Below, in pieces: positions 52,813 to 62,273 of a DNA stretch of 64,000 nucleotides. Position 1 is the first letter of the stretch; each line of letters starts with the position of its first letter. A model generated the notes under the pieces. That model worked only from the letters and a program-made list of their open reading frames with translations. It had not been told where the DNA came from and did not search any database. The stretch spans positions 370,380-434,379 of the forward strand of contig QXJR01000021.1 in assembly GCA_020975725.1 (NCBI GenBank), in the 5' to 3' direction. The position numbers and the translations under genes are program-made. The stretch comes from Picocystis sp. L7. Taxonomy: Eukaryota; Chlorophyta; Picocystophyceae; Picocystales; Picocystaceae.

Positions 52813-54380
52813 ATGGACGCGGTGGAGGACGGGAACGCAGCTTCCGAGGAAGGAACCTCCACGTACGCGGTCCGTGCGCTCCACACCAGCTTGAGGCAGC
52901 ATCGCAGCTACGCCGTGGCGCGTTTCGCGGATCCGCCACCGGATTGGACGCGATGCGAGGGACACCTGCACGTGCGCAAGGAGGTGGACGGGACGCGTGC
53001 GTTGGCGTGCGGTCCGATCCCGTCGGTGCGTCGGATGCGTGGCGTTCCCGAGCGCGTGGGAGGCGGCACTTCCGTGCATTACGCGCTGGTGATGCAAGGC
53101 GACGACGTGGTGGCCTTGCCTTTGGAATCCTGGTACACGTATCGCAACGCGCCCGTCCAGGAAGGAGATCGTCCGACCGCCTTGGAAGAGGCGGAACGAG
53201 CCATGCACGCCAGGCAACACGTGCGTGGGAACGTCCATCCCAAGCTGCGACAGCATTCGGAACAGCAGCACGCCTTCTCCACCAGCGGGACAGGCGGCGG
53301 ATTGGGATGGACCCAAGCCACCGATCGGGACAGCGAAGACGCGTCCGATCGTGACCAAGGTGGAAGAGACAGCGAAGACGAAGATCGGGTCCCAGGGACA
53401 CGCGCCCAACCGGACCCAACCGATCCAACCGGGAAGGACAACCCGAAAGACACCACGGATCGCATGGACGAGAGCCAAGATGATGAAGGCACCGAGGTCG
53501 AAGGAGAGGAGGACCGAGGAAGCAAACGGAGATCCAAACGACGCGCGGGAACCCACGTAGACGAAGAGGAGGAGGAGGAGGAAGAAGAAGAAGGGGAGAA
53601 AGAGGATTGGGAATTCGAAGAGAACGCCACCGACGACGAAGAAGAACAGAAAGAGGTGGGTTGTCATCCCGGATGGAAGAGAGACCGGAAACACGTGCGA
53701 TCGCACCCAACGCAGGCGCTGACCCCACCCATCCGAACGACGGTCCCGCGCGATCCCAGGAGGACAAGGAAGAGGCGCCCGAAGAAGCGCCCAAGGACGT
53801 GCAAGAAGCGTACAAGCTCCACGACCACGACCTGGACGAGTCGGGGAGGAAGCTGCAGGAAGTGATCCGCAAGCACAACCTGTCCGAAGGTGAGTCCGTG
53901 GAAGCGGAAGACGAGGACGACGATTTCGATCACTTGGACGAGGACGCGGACCGACGGTTCGGGAACGCCATGGAGACCTTGGTCGAGAGGTCCGACCAAG
54001 GAAAAGACGTTCCCCCCAAAATCGAACCGTCCGCGCCCCAAGCGGGCATCAAGCGACCGAGGGAAGAAACCCGCCAGGCGTCGATCGGAACGACCAAGGC
54101 CGATGCAGGTGCCGCCCCATCGGACGGTTCCGTTCCCGCCGCCGCCCAGTCCAAGCGTCCGAAACCCGCCGCGGTCTCCCGGACGGCCTTCTTCGAGAAG
54201 GAGATCGTGTCCCTGCTGAGGACGAAAGCCCCCCTGGACAGCAAGGAATTCGCCAGGCACTTCACCAACCACATGCAGAACGCGGAAGACAAGAAAGCGT
54301 TCACGGGCGTCGTGAGGAGGCTCGTCAAGCTGGTGGAGATCCCTCCCGGGAGCGGGAAGAAGTTCATGGTGCTCAAGTGA
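52813..54380 (+). CDS. TFIIFA: Transcription factor IIF alpha subunit (RAP74), two exons
   Basis: TFIIF-alpha helps RNA polymerase II enter the pre-initiation complex and recruits the CTD phosphatase. Exon 1 is 52813-53655 and exon 2 is 53760-54380; the 104-base intron has GTGGGT, GCGCTGACC and CCCAG. The 487-residue product has the N-terminal dimerisation barrel (STYAVRALHTSLRQHRSYAV ... HYALVMQGDDVVALPLESWY), a long acidic middle (runs of Glu), and a C-terminal winged helix (FFEKEIVSLLRTKAPLDSKE ... VKLVEIPPGSGKKFMVLK). It has the usual family layout and length. Exon 1 read alone ends in a basic, non-homologous tail, which supports the intron. Confidence 0.88.
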
Positions 54381-54555
54381 GGATGGGTCCGGCCCGACCC
54401 CGCGCCGTCCGCACGGGGTCGATCCTTCACGAGGTTCCGCCATGCACGCCGGGGGATCCGACCGCGGATCCCCGGCGACGGGATCGAGGACGCCGACCGC
54501 GCGCGACTCGGAATTGGCGGATGGGAGGGGTGGAGACGAGACGATCGACGTTGGT
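54381..54555. other. Convergent 3' spacer
   Basis: 175 bases between TFIIF-alpha (+) and the DSETGLC protein gene (-). It includes an inverted pair near 54450-54475 (GGGGGATCC/GGATCCCC), a possible hairpin. Confidence 0.4.
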
Positions 54556-54921
54556 TTACTCGCAGAGCCCGGTCTCGCTGTCAATGCATCCCAGCTTCTC
54601 GTCCTCCGGTCCGGGGGTGTGCGCTTTCGCGCCCACCTCGCCTTTCGGTTTCTGTTCGGGACGAAACACGTACGTGACCGAATTCTCTCCCAGTATCTTG
54701 GCCACGCCATGCACCGTCTCGACCTTGGTGGCGTCCTCCTGGTCGCTCGGACGGTCGCACAGTCCCGTCTCGCTGTCTGGACACCCTGGATCGACCTCGG
54801 GTTCGGGATTCGACGCACGAACGCGTCGTTCCCTGCGACGGACGCTTGGGACCGCCGTCTTGGCCTGGTAGGACGCGACGACGGGTCTCTTGGTGGTGTT
54901 CACGAGTCGAAGGCACGCCAT
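54556..54921 (-). CDS. 121-residue protein with duplicated DSETGLC motif, probably organellar
   Basis: An ATG-initiated frame with host-like codons. Residues 1-40 (MACLRLVNTTKRPVVASYQA onward) are basic, hydroxylated and acid-free, as in a plastid transit peptide. The mature part has GCPDSETGLCD near residue 56 and GCIDSETGLCE at the very end, framing a short VHGVAKILGENSVTYVFRPE segment. Each copy has the form C-x-DSETGLC with two Cys six residues apart, like a redox or metal loop. No known family comes to mind. It could be a small stromal or thylakoid redox protein; that is a guess. Confidence 0.5.
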   Translation of the reverse strand: MACLRLVNTTKRPVVASYQAKTAVPSVRRRERRVRASNPEPEVDPGCPDSETGLCDRPSDQEDATKVETVHGVAKILGENSVTYVFRPEQKPKGEVGAKAHTPGPEDEKLGCIDSETGLCE

Positions 54922-55386
54922 GGTGGGTTGGGTGTGGCTTGGGACGTTCCTCCTTCGCACTCCTTCGACGTTCGGCGTGATCGTTCCTTCGACTGCCCGT
55001 TCTTCGCCTTTGGTTCCGATCGACGCGTTCCGATCCGCTCCGTTTCGCTGCTTCGTGGCACGGTCCCGTGTGCGTGGTCTTCCTTCCGCGTGTCGGTTGG
55101 ACGACGGAATCGATCCCACACGAAAGAAAGAAAGAAAGAAAGAAAGGGGGGGGGGAAAGATGGGCTTTCTGTGACGCTGCCCAGTATGGTGGTACCAAAG
55201 AATCACACTTGAATGGGTCCACCAAAAGGGGGGGGCTCGGCTTTTCGTCACCCCAGATCCAGACCGGTTCGGGATTCGGTCGGATCGTCAGAGACGGTTT
55301 TTGAGGGAAACCCACGCTTCCTACCTTCCCCGGGGACGGGGGCGTACACGAGGCCTTGCCCCCCCCCCTCGCGTCCCTCACCCCCC
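54922..55386. other. Spacer with GAAA microsatellite
   Basis: 465 bases upstream of the DSETGLC gene, up to the edge of the Mutator-like element. A (GAAA)n tract lies at about 55120-55145, followed by a G run, and C runs lie at 55357-55368. No gene is seen. Confidence 0.6.
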
Positions 55387-56051
55387 GGAAGCGACTGAAA
55401 AATGACCCCACCGAGGGCTGAAAGTCGCCCCCCCCTGGTTTCACACCCCATTCTGAAGATACACCCTGGTTCGGACCCAACCCGATCGAAGAGGGATGAA
55501 GACCCGGTCGAAAGGGAAGTTGCTTCGGGCTCATCGGGAAAAGGTCTCCGATGAGATCCATCAAGAACCGGACTCGAACCCAACGGAAAGGGAACCCATC
55601 GACAACAAATCCAAGGCCTCCGAAGGACCAGAAAACCCAGCCTGCACGGGAGCGACGGACGACGCGACGCACGGAAGATGGTGTGGCAGCTGGGATGGCG
55701 CGCGCATGAAACGGAGGTGCGACGGGCACGGGGAGCTCAGGGACGAAGGCAAGGATGGAGCGATACTGTCCACGAGGACGACGGAAGGAACACGGGCGCA
55801 CCTGTGCCTGTAGGACGATCAAGCTGGCGTGGAGATGCTCGTCCTGCAGGTGCACGTTCGAGGGATGTGCAAGCGGTGGTCTAGCTTCCTCGAGCATGAC
55901 AATGAGCTGGAAGAAACGCAAATGGGGGCACTAGCCGAGCGTCGATGGGATGGGGAACTTGCGGCCATGCGAATGGGAACGGGAGAATCTGCCACGTGCA
56001 AACAACCAGGTGCATCAATTCAAACTGGTAGGGAGGTTGGCTTGGTCTTGA
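55387..56051 (+). repeat. Left terminal inverted repeat of the Mutator-like element
   Basis: 665 bases, matching the reverse complement of 58453-59118. I found only two substitutions (for example GGTGGTCTAG versus GGTTGTCTAG) and one extra C in a poly-C run. The transposase stop codon at 56015 falls inside it. Confidence 0.95.
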
Positions 56052-58177
56052 CTTGTAAGTACAAGATCCCGGAGCTCTTGTTCACCCGGCTTCATCCGCT
56101 TGATGCGGGCATCGTTAACTGCATCCCGTGCCCTTTGTTTGTAGGTTTTTGATCGCATGGACTGGATCTTGAGTTGCTGAAATTTTGAAAAGTGGAATAT
56201 CTTGAAGGCGCTTGGTATATTCAGCAAACCATCCGCAACTTTTTTTGAACAGATGTGTTTGCATACTTCCTTGTCTAAGAATCGCCAGCATGAGCACTGC
56301 TGATGGAGGGTGTCCCATTGGTGTGTGCGATGGAAAAAGTCAGCGAGGCATTCGTCGTCAAGCGGCATGCAGCCTTGCTCGACATGTTGGGTGGCCTTTG
56401 CATGGAGAAGTTTTTGCATTTTCTGATCAACCACCTCCATAATGTCAGAGTGTTTTGCTGTAGAATGGACTTTCAGTTCAAGTAGTTCCTCTTCTGCTGA
56501 ATTCAAAGCCTCGCACCAAGATGCCTCTATCACGCTCTTTGAGGGAAAGAGCGTGTATTGCTCGACGCATTGTCTCAAGGCCCAATCAGAACACATCATG
56601 AGGGAATTAACATCTTGCCAAAGCTTGGCGTCCAAGTCCAATCGAGGTACACGTTGAAATTCATACTCCCTTGTTTTCTCTCTTACAAAGGATGATACTC
56701 CAAGCTTCAAGGGTGCTAATGCTTTGAGTAGATCGACTCTTCTTTGCGTTGATCTACTTGGCATGTGAACCCTTTTGAATGTATTGTTGTGACTCTCATG
56801 TCCTTGGTTACTAACGGGATATCCTGGTGGAGCATCACATCTTGCCCAATACTTGAATGGACCACCATATGTTTGCTTCCACCATACCATGGAATTTTGA
56901 AACGGTGCAAACTCCTGTTCGAACTTTTGAAGCAACTTATCCCTTACCTTCTTGGATGCTGAATATGAAATGTTTTTGATCACTTTTCCAATGAGTGGGC
57001 CAACATGAGTAGGAATTTGGTACTTCTTGCAAGCTTGTTGAAGATTACCGTCTACTCTACTCAAGTGAGCATAACAATCTTGTTGGTGCCAGGTGCACTC
57101 TTTTTCTTCATGAAAGCACGCACTCCGGCGTGCAACTCAGCCCCCGCATCCTTGAGTATGAAAGGCATTGTCATAAAATGCCATTGCATTAGACCCCAAC
57201 ACTTGCCATCAGGAGTCCAAATGGAACACGGTGGTGTGCGTGCTCTCCGTAGGAACGATGGAGTACAACAACGGGAACTAGTGACCAGCACAATCAGTTA
57301 TACCTGATGCCATTAAGATATGCGAATCGTTGGTGACTATTCCGAAAGTGGCGTCCAAAGTCAATTGTGTAACTTGATCTACGTTTGCGACTGCCTGTGC
57401 CCACTTCACCATTGTCGGACAACTCATGCTCAATTTCAACTTGTATGTCTCCTCTTCCTTTTGCTCATCAACTTGCAGTCCTGAATTCACGATAAAGCAC
57501 TCATCACCATTGTATGCTTTGCATACATCAAACTTGAATGTGCTTACGAACTCTTGGAAATCCAACACTGTGCCTTTCAAAGAGATTTTCTTTCGCTCGT
57601 GAGCAAGAAAGTTCTTCACTTGTGTCTTTGTGACCCCTTCTAGATTCCAACCCTTGTTCTCGAGCTCATGCATGATTTTTGGCACCGTCATGTCGCTCCA
57701 AACGTACTATAGCAGCTCAACCTTCAAATTTCTCGCCACACCCCTTGGTCTTCTAGCAATAGATGCAGGTTGGTGGATGTGCCTTCCCTTTTCCAACAAA
57801 GTGAGAACCCCATCGATTCCTCTCATCAACATGATTTGCGCTCGACATCCGCATCGATTCAAAGCATTGCATTCCCCACGATCAAGTAAAACTGTACCAT
57901 CAACAAGTACTTGAGGATACTTTAGTCTGTTTTGACCTTTCGAACTTTTCTTCCTCCACCTTGCAAGTTTGTCGGCTTGGAGACTAGCTGCACATGATTG
58001 ACACCATGCTTCTTCTTCAGCATTGAGATGGGCGGTTCCTTTCCTCGGTTTCAAATCACATGCAACTGATGGTACCCACCCTTTAAGCACAAGTGGTTGA
58101 CATTTCACACTTTGGCAAGCTTGCACATCCAGATTTCCGTCCATTTGGCTCACGCAATCTTCGTCCTTCACAGACAT
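56015..58177 (-). pseudogene. Decayed Mutator-like (MULE) transposase
   Basis: Reading from 58177: a FLYWCH/WRKY-GCM1-like zinc-binding start (CNALNRCGCRAQIMLMRGID ... GRHIHQP), then the catalytic region with TLDATFGIVTNDSH (first Asp) and KDAGAELHAGVRAF (second Asp). A helical domain follows, and a SWIM zinc finger (CSCWRFLDKEVCKH) lies near 56260. The coding sequence is broken. In-frame stops lie at 57707 and 57278, a further TGA near 57228, and the segment about 57065-57230 is read in another frame, so a pair of frameshifts flanks it. The main frame is shared by the 58177, 57691 and 57064 parts. No intact product is possible. Confidence 0.88.
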
Positions 58178-58452
58178 CCAATGCACGATCCCACGTTGTG
58201 GCCAATGCCCACTTGTTTAGCTTTTAGTCTGCCCTCCGTATATGGGTGATGGTTGCACGAGGTGACACGTGTTTTTGATCCTGCAGCCTCTGTTTCGGCG
58301 GGAAAAGCTTGCCCCAGTCCTCCGAATCTGTGAACAATAGCAAGATTAACAATGTACCTTTGGGCAATGCCCACGAATAGTCAACCCTGCTACTCATGAC
58401 ATGTGAGCAGCATGGTAGAATGAGACAACTTCAAAGATAGGTTGTTTCTGCA

Positions 58453-59118
58453 TCAAGACCAAGCCAACCTCCCTACCAGTTTGAATTGATGCACCTGGTT
58501 GTTTGCACGTGGCAGATTCTCCCGTTCCCATTCGCATGGCCGCAAGTTCCCCATCCCATCGACGCTCGGCTAGTGCCCCCATTTGCGTTTCTTCCAGCTC
58601 ATTGTCATGCTCGAGGAAGCTAGACAACCGCTTGCACATCCCTCGAACGTGCACCTGCAGGACGAGCATCTCCACGCCAGCTTGATCGTCCTACAGGCAC
58701 AGGTGCGCCCGTGTTCCTTCCGTCGTCCTCGTGGACAGTATCGCTCCATCCTTGCCTTCGTCCCTGAGCTCCCCGTGCCCGTCGCACCTCCGTTTCATGC
58801 GCGCGCCATCCCAGCTGCCACACCATCTTCCGTGCGTCGCGTCGTCCGTCGCTCCCGTGCAGGCTGGGTTTTCTGGTCCTTCGGAGGCCTTGGATTTGTT
58901 GTCGATGGGTTCCCTTTCCGTTGGGTTCGAGTCCGGTTCTTGATGGATCTCATCGGAGAACTTTTCCCGATGAGCCCGAAGCAACTTCCCTTTCGACCGG
59001 GTCTTCATCCCTCTTCGATTGGGTTGGGTCCGAACCAGGGTGTATCTTCAGAATGGGGTGTGAAACCAGGGGGGGGGCGACTTTCAGCCCTCGGTGGGGT
59101 CATTTTTCAGTCGCTTCC
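58453..59118 (-). repeat. Right terminal inverted repeat of the Mutator-like element
   Basis: 666 bases, the partner of 55387-56051. Shadow frames of identical sequence occur in both copies and are not genes. Identity ends sharply after GGTCTTGA on the inner side of both copies. Confidence 0.95.
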
Positions 59119-59475
59119 CCTCCCCCCCTCGCCTGCCCGTCCGGGAGGGAGATCGACCGGCCGTGCCATCGGACGACGAGGACGGAACGGAGGGATCGCA
59201 CGTCCGGAGCGCGACGGGCCGTTGCCCTCCGTACGAGCGATCTTCGCAACGGAAAGGAGGGTGGGACGGTCTCTCGGGGGGTGGAGCCGCGCGAAACGAA
59301 GGTAGGAAAGCAGTTTGGGCTCCAGGAAGGGGACCGTTGCGGACAGACGAATCTGCCACCAAACGGAAGAGAGGCCTTGGCTCAAAGGACGGTGGCGAAC
59401 GCGAAGGTCCGTGCGTCGTGGAAAAGAGGAATTTACAAGGCAAGGGGAACGGCAGAGGAGGATGTGGCCTTCCGT
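59119..59475. other. GC-rich gap between the Mutator-like element and the Crypton
   Basis: 357 bases, GC-rich and host-like, between two mobile elements. No gene or repeat is recognised. It is probably the original intergenic DNA into which the elements inserted. Confidence 0.45.
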
Positions 59476-60721
59476 TCAAGGCACAGCCACGCCACGGGAG
59501 GATTCCATGAGCTGAGGCAGAGTGCCCAGGCCGATCTTCTCGACCTTCATGTATGCATCAAGGGATGCTAGAACTTCTGGTTTGGACGAGGTCTCTAAGG
59601 AAGCCGTCACGTATTCATGGAACCTCTTCAACTTCATCAAAAACTTCCTGCGGGACGATTGAGTGGGAGGATCTTTGCGCCAACCTGGACGGTGCTCTTC
59701 AGCCTCCATGTACGAGCATTGCGCAGAGCTGTAGTTGCTGTTTGTCATTACCTGCCACAGATCGTGCAAGGAAGAAATATGCTTGCAATTGGTGGGGGCA
59801 TGAGGTGGAGGTTTGACAGCATGCGCAACCGTGCGCCTTGTGCCTTCCAAAGCCTTGCTCGATGAGTTTTTCGACAACTCTGCAACCATGCTTTTGCATT
59901 CTCTGCTTCGTTCAACACCTTCAGTTTATGATCAACGTCAACGGAATGCTGAGTAAACATGTGCATGAAGAATTGATTCAACGTGTCATGAGATCGCATG
60001 CCTCCACTTGATTGTGCCCGGACAATTTTGGTCTTGAACCTTGGCAAGTATGGGCATTTCAACACAGGATGGCGAAACACTGGGTTGGAAAAACCTCGAG
60101 TCGAATGCAACAAGGCACAATCTTGCAAGAAGACAACCCTTGCAAGTTCTAATGTTCTCAAGAAAAGCAAAGCTGCCTCATCCTTCACCCCATCAGTTCT
60201 GTTGACCACTCCAGTTGTAGCTTCCTCCAAACCTGGAAATATTTTCTTCAATAATTCTGGGTGGGATTGCTCTTGTTGGCGTCGCATGCATACATTGGTA
60301 TAATCACTATGTCCACCTGCTGCCACCATTGCCTTGTGGGCCACATTTGTAAAGTAATTGGTTCGAGCCACAGAAGAAACTTTAGCTCCGTCACCTCCAT
60401 CCAACCATTTGCCCAGCCTGGTGATGTCCTCCTCATTTATATAGGGGAGTGTCTCCAAATACCTTGCTCCAAACTCTCTCATGTGAGTCACTTTACCCAA
60501 ATCCAGGTCCAACTCATCACTTACCTTCTTGAATGCTGCATACATTCCTCTGTCCGTGACAGGATATAGCTTTGAAGCATCATACCATGCACGATTCGGA
60601 GAAAGAAAATCTGGCAATGGCTCGCCAAGGATGTCAAACCTCCAAACGAGGTATCGGCACGTAGCCCCCAAGGCACATTTTTCCACATCCAAGTGACGGC
60701 ACGCTTGCAGACCGCCAACCC
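59476..60721 (-). pseudogene. Crypton-type tyrosine recombinase with GCR1_C-like domain, truncated and frameshifted
   Basis: Cryptons are DNA transposons that move with a tyrosine recombinase. The upstream part (59748-60721) reads HLDVEKCALGATCRYLVWRF, then GEPLPDFLSPNRAWYDASKL, KVTHMREFGARYLE (recombinase His/Arg region), ITRLGKWLDGG and TNYFTN (candidate nucleophile Tyr). It resembles Crypton/Ndc10-type recombinases. The downstream part (59476-59889), in another frame, has HDLWQVMTNSNYSSAQ ... HRPGWRKDPPTQSSRRKFLM, the W..W(R)..RRK pattern of the GCR1_C DNA-binding domain found at Crypton C termini. One frameshift near 59880 separates them. The 5' end is missing: the frame runs into a GC-rich tandem repeat at 60722. 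There is no ATG; the copy is a remnant. Confidence 0.72.
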
Positions 60722-60875
60722 TCCGTCGCTGTCGCTCGGCACCTTCGGTGCTACGCTCGGCGCATTCGGTGCTACGCTCGGCTTCGCCTCGCTCCGCTTG
60801 GCACCTTCGGCGCTACGCTCGGCGCCTTCGGCGCTACGCTCGGCGCCTTCGGCGCTACGCTTGGCGCCGCTGTCG
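60722..60875. repeat. 21-bp tandem repeat at the Crypton / foreign-island junction
   Basis: Imperfect copies of GCTACGCTCGGCGCCTTCGGC, about seven units, start exactly where the recombinase similarity stops. It is very GC-rich, unlike the AT-rich recombinase beside it. Confidence 0.9.
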
Positions 60876-60880
60876 CGGCG

Positions 60881-60973
60881 CTATTCCAACATCGCCTCCC
60901 AGAGCAACAGGATCGCCAACAGTAGCGCGACCACCCCTCGAACGCGTTTGAAGGCGTTTTCGGTGACGTTCAT
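60881..60973 (-). CDS. 30-residue single-pass membrane peptide
   Basis: ATG-initiated microORF: MNVTENAFKRVRG then a hydrophobic helix (VVALLLAILLLWEAML). A GTATAC element (CTTTGTATAC) lies 38 bases upstream of the ATG, as at two neighbouring ORFs. Function unknown; the shared upstream element is the main reason to call it. Confidence 0.4.
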   Translation of the reverse strand: MNVTENAFKRVRGVVALLLAILLLWEAMLE

Positions 60974-61062
60974 GCGGACCTCGCGCACGGACGCGCGCGT
61001 GTATACAAAGGGTCTATTTTTACCGCAGCGTTCCGGCGGCTTTTGCCGCCGTCCGAGCGGCC

Positions 61063-61254
61063 TCAGCGCCGCCCGGGCGGATACAGCAGTCGCGCGGCGA
61101 CCCAACCCGCGAGCGCGACGCCCGCGTAGATCACGTCGTCGCGAAAGTGGGGCGTCCGGCCGGACACCAGCGATACGTTGAACATGGTGGCGAACAGAAC
61201 CGCGATCTCGAAGACGAAGAGCGTGGTGTCGACGTGGGGCGGCGTGAAGACCAT
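61063..61254 (-). CDS. 63-residue two-pass membrane protein
   Basis: MVFTPPHVDTTLFVFEIAVL begins a hydrophobic first helix (LFVFEIAVLFATMFNVSLV). A short polar loop (SGRTPHFRDD), a second helix (VIYAGVALAGWVAARLLY) and PPGRR follow. Small two-helix proteins of this type are frequent in algal large DNA viruses. CTTGTATAC lies five bases upstream of the ATG. No family name can be given. Confidence 0.5.
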   Translation of the reverse strand: MVFTPPHVDTTLFVFEIAVLFATMFNVSLVSGRTPHFRDDVIYAGVALAGWVAARLLYPPGRR

Positions 61255-61324
61255 GGCGGGTATACAAGGGGCTTGGGGATTTTCGAACGCGAATCGGACT
61301 TGAATTTACAAGGGGGTCGAAACG

Positions 61325-61489
61325 TCACTTCTGTTTCGCCACCGTCCACGGGCCGTGGACCCCGACGGGCTCGTGGCGGGTCTTTGCGTCGGCTTCTTTC
61401 AAGCCGAAGCTCTGCTTCGCGACTTCCCGGAGCTCCCGGGCGAGGATTCGCGCGACCGCGTGTTGGTCGTCTGCTCGGGCGCGCGGCAT
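61325..61489 (-). CDS. 54-residue charged protein behind a duplicated leader cassette
   Basis: MPRARADDQHAVARILAREL and onward form an amphipathic, charged helix; the tail is TRHEPVGVHGPWTVAKQK. No family is recognised. It lies about 50 bases downstream of one copy of the cassette with TATTTAAGG (61541-61640), the same arrangement as the next gene, which supports its being expressed. Confidence 0.45.
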   Translation of the reverse strand: MPRARADDQHAVARILARELREVAKQSFGLKEADAKTRHEPVGVHGPWTVAKQK

Positions 61490-61540
61490 GGTTTCTCTGT
61501 TGGGCGTCGCGGAGGCGCGTGGGGCGGGCGTCGAGCTCGG

Positions 61541-61640
61541 CGAAAAGTGATGCCGATGCGACGCGCGAGGCGCCTTAAATACCCACACCTTGGGACCCCG
61601 GTGGGACCCCGGTGGGAGTCCGGTGGGAGCCCGGTGGGAA
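61541..61640 (-). promoter_or_regulatory. Duplicated promoter/leader cassette, copy 1
   Basis: On the minus strand: CCCACCGGG-type 12-base repeats, then GGTGTGGGTATTTAAGGCGC (TATA-like TATTTAAGG), CGCGCGTCGCATCGGCATCA and CTTTTCG just before the ORF at 61489. About 54 bases are identical, but for one base, to copy 2 at 61863-61952. Confidence 0.8.
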
Positions 61641-61862
61641 CTCGCCGCGTTCGTAAAGGTAGATCTGGTAAACCGTGAACCCGATCACGCGATGGAGTCG
61701 CTGGATCTCGTTGACCCACGCGGTGTCCACGCGGCCGCCCGTCTTCGCGGCGTGTTCCATGAACCCGTAGTGTCTGTGGAGATCGCGCAGGAGCTGGTTC
61801 TTTTGCTTGAAGAGCGTGGAGATGTCCGTGGGTGGGAACATGGTCGCGGTCATCGAGGTCAT
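61575..61862 (-). CDS. 95-residue helical protein behind leader cassette copy 2
   Basis: MTSMTATMFPPTDISTLFKQ, then KNQLLRDLHRHYGFMEHAAK and VNEIQRLHRVIGFTVYQIYL: two or three amphipathic helices. The C terminus (SHRTPTGVPPGSQGVG) is encoded by the 12-base GGTGGGAGTCCG repeats, so the gene reads through into the cassette of the next gene. Unknown family. Inner ATGs at residues 4 and 8 are alternative starts. Confidence 0.5.
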   Translation of the reverse strand: MTSMTATMFPPTDISTLFKQKNQLLRDLHRHYGFMEHAAKTGGRVDTAWVNEIQRLHRVIGFTVYQIYLYERGEFPPGSHRTPTGVPPGSQGVGI

Positions 61863-61952
61863 CGAAAAGTGATGCCGATGCGACGCGCGAGGCGCCTTAA
61901 ATACCCGCACCTTGGGAGCCCGGTGGGAGTCCGGTGAGAGCCCGGTGGGAAC
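61863..61952 (-). promoter_or_regulatory. Duplicated promoter/leader cassette, copy 2
   Basis: Same order as copy 1: GGGCTCCCAAGGTGCGGG, TATTTAAGG, CGCCTCGCGCGTCGCATCGG, CATCACTTTTCG, then the ATG at 61862. The 12-base GGTGGGAGTCCG repeats precede it. Confidence 0.8.
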
Positions 61953-62054
61953 CGGGCGAAAACCCGGCGAAAACCCAAGACGAAGGCGCCGTAAATTTGC
62001 CCCCCTCGAGATTTTTGCGCTTCGGGTGTGCCGAAAACGGGGACGGGAATTCTT

Positions 62055-62273
62055 TTACAGGGGGTGCTGTTCGTCGCGCGGAACGGGCGACAGGCTGGGT
62101 TTGCACCGGTTGTCGACGAAGAAGCGAAAGTTGTAGGCGTCCTTGGGGCGCGCGCAGTCGATGCACGTGGGGCGGACGCCGGACACGGAGATGGGATCGG
62201 GGTGGAAGGCGTCGAGGCGCTTTCGGGTTTTACAGCGGATGCAGACGCGCGTCGGCGAATCGTCGTCCGCCAT
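62055..62273 (-). CDS. 72-residue single zinc-ribbon protein
   Basis: MADDDSPTRVCIRCKTRKRL with CIRCKTRKRLDAFHPD, then GVRPTCIDCARPKDAYNFRF: a C-x2-C-x20-22-C-x2-C zinc-ribbon of the type CxxCxxxKxxxxF...G....CxxC. Such modules occur in giant-virus, phage and bacterial proteins, often with endonuclease domains, which is not the case here. CTTGGTATAC sits directly upstream of the ATG. Confidence 0.6.
   Translation of the reverse strand: MADDDSPTRVCIRCKTRKRLDAFHPDPISVSGVRPTCIDCARPKDAYNFRFFVDNRCKPSLSPVPRDEQHPL

Larger units (their letters stand above)
55387..59118. mobile_element. Mutator-like DNA transposon with long terminal inverted repeats
   Basis: A 3.73-kb element bounded by inverted repeats (55387-56051 and 58453-59118) that both start GGAAGCGACTGAAAAATGAC. 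A decayed transposase with zinc-finger, DDE-like and SWIM parts lies inside on the minus strand. Long TIRs plus a SWIM-containing transposase are typical of MULE/FAR1-type elements. Both flanks are C-rich (CCCTCACCCCCC and CCCTCCCCCCC), so a 9-base target duplication is possible but cannot be fixed. Confidence 0.88.

Noticed and set aside
58583-59305. 240-codon frame in the right TIR and its twin in the left TIR (54581-55921)
   Set aside because: Identical frames exist only because the two TIRs are identical; they lack homology and cross the element edges.
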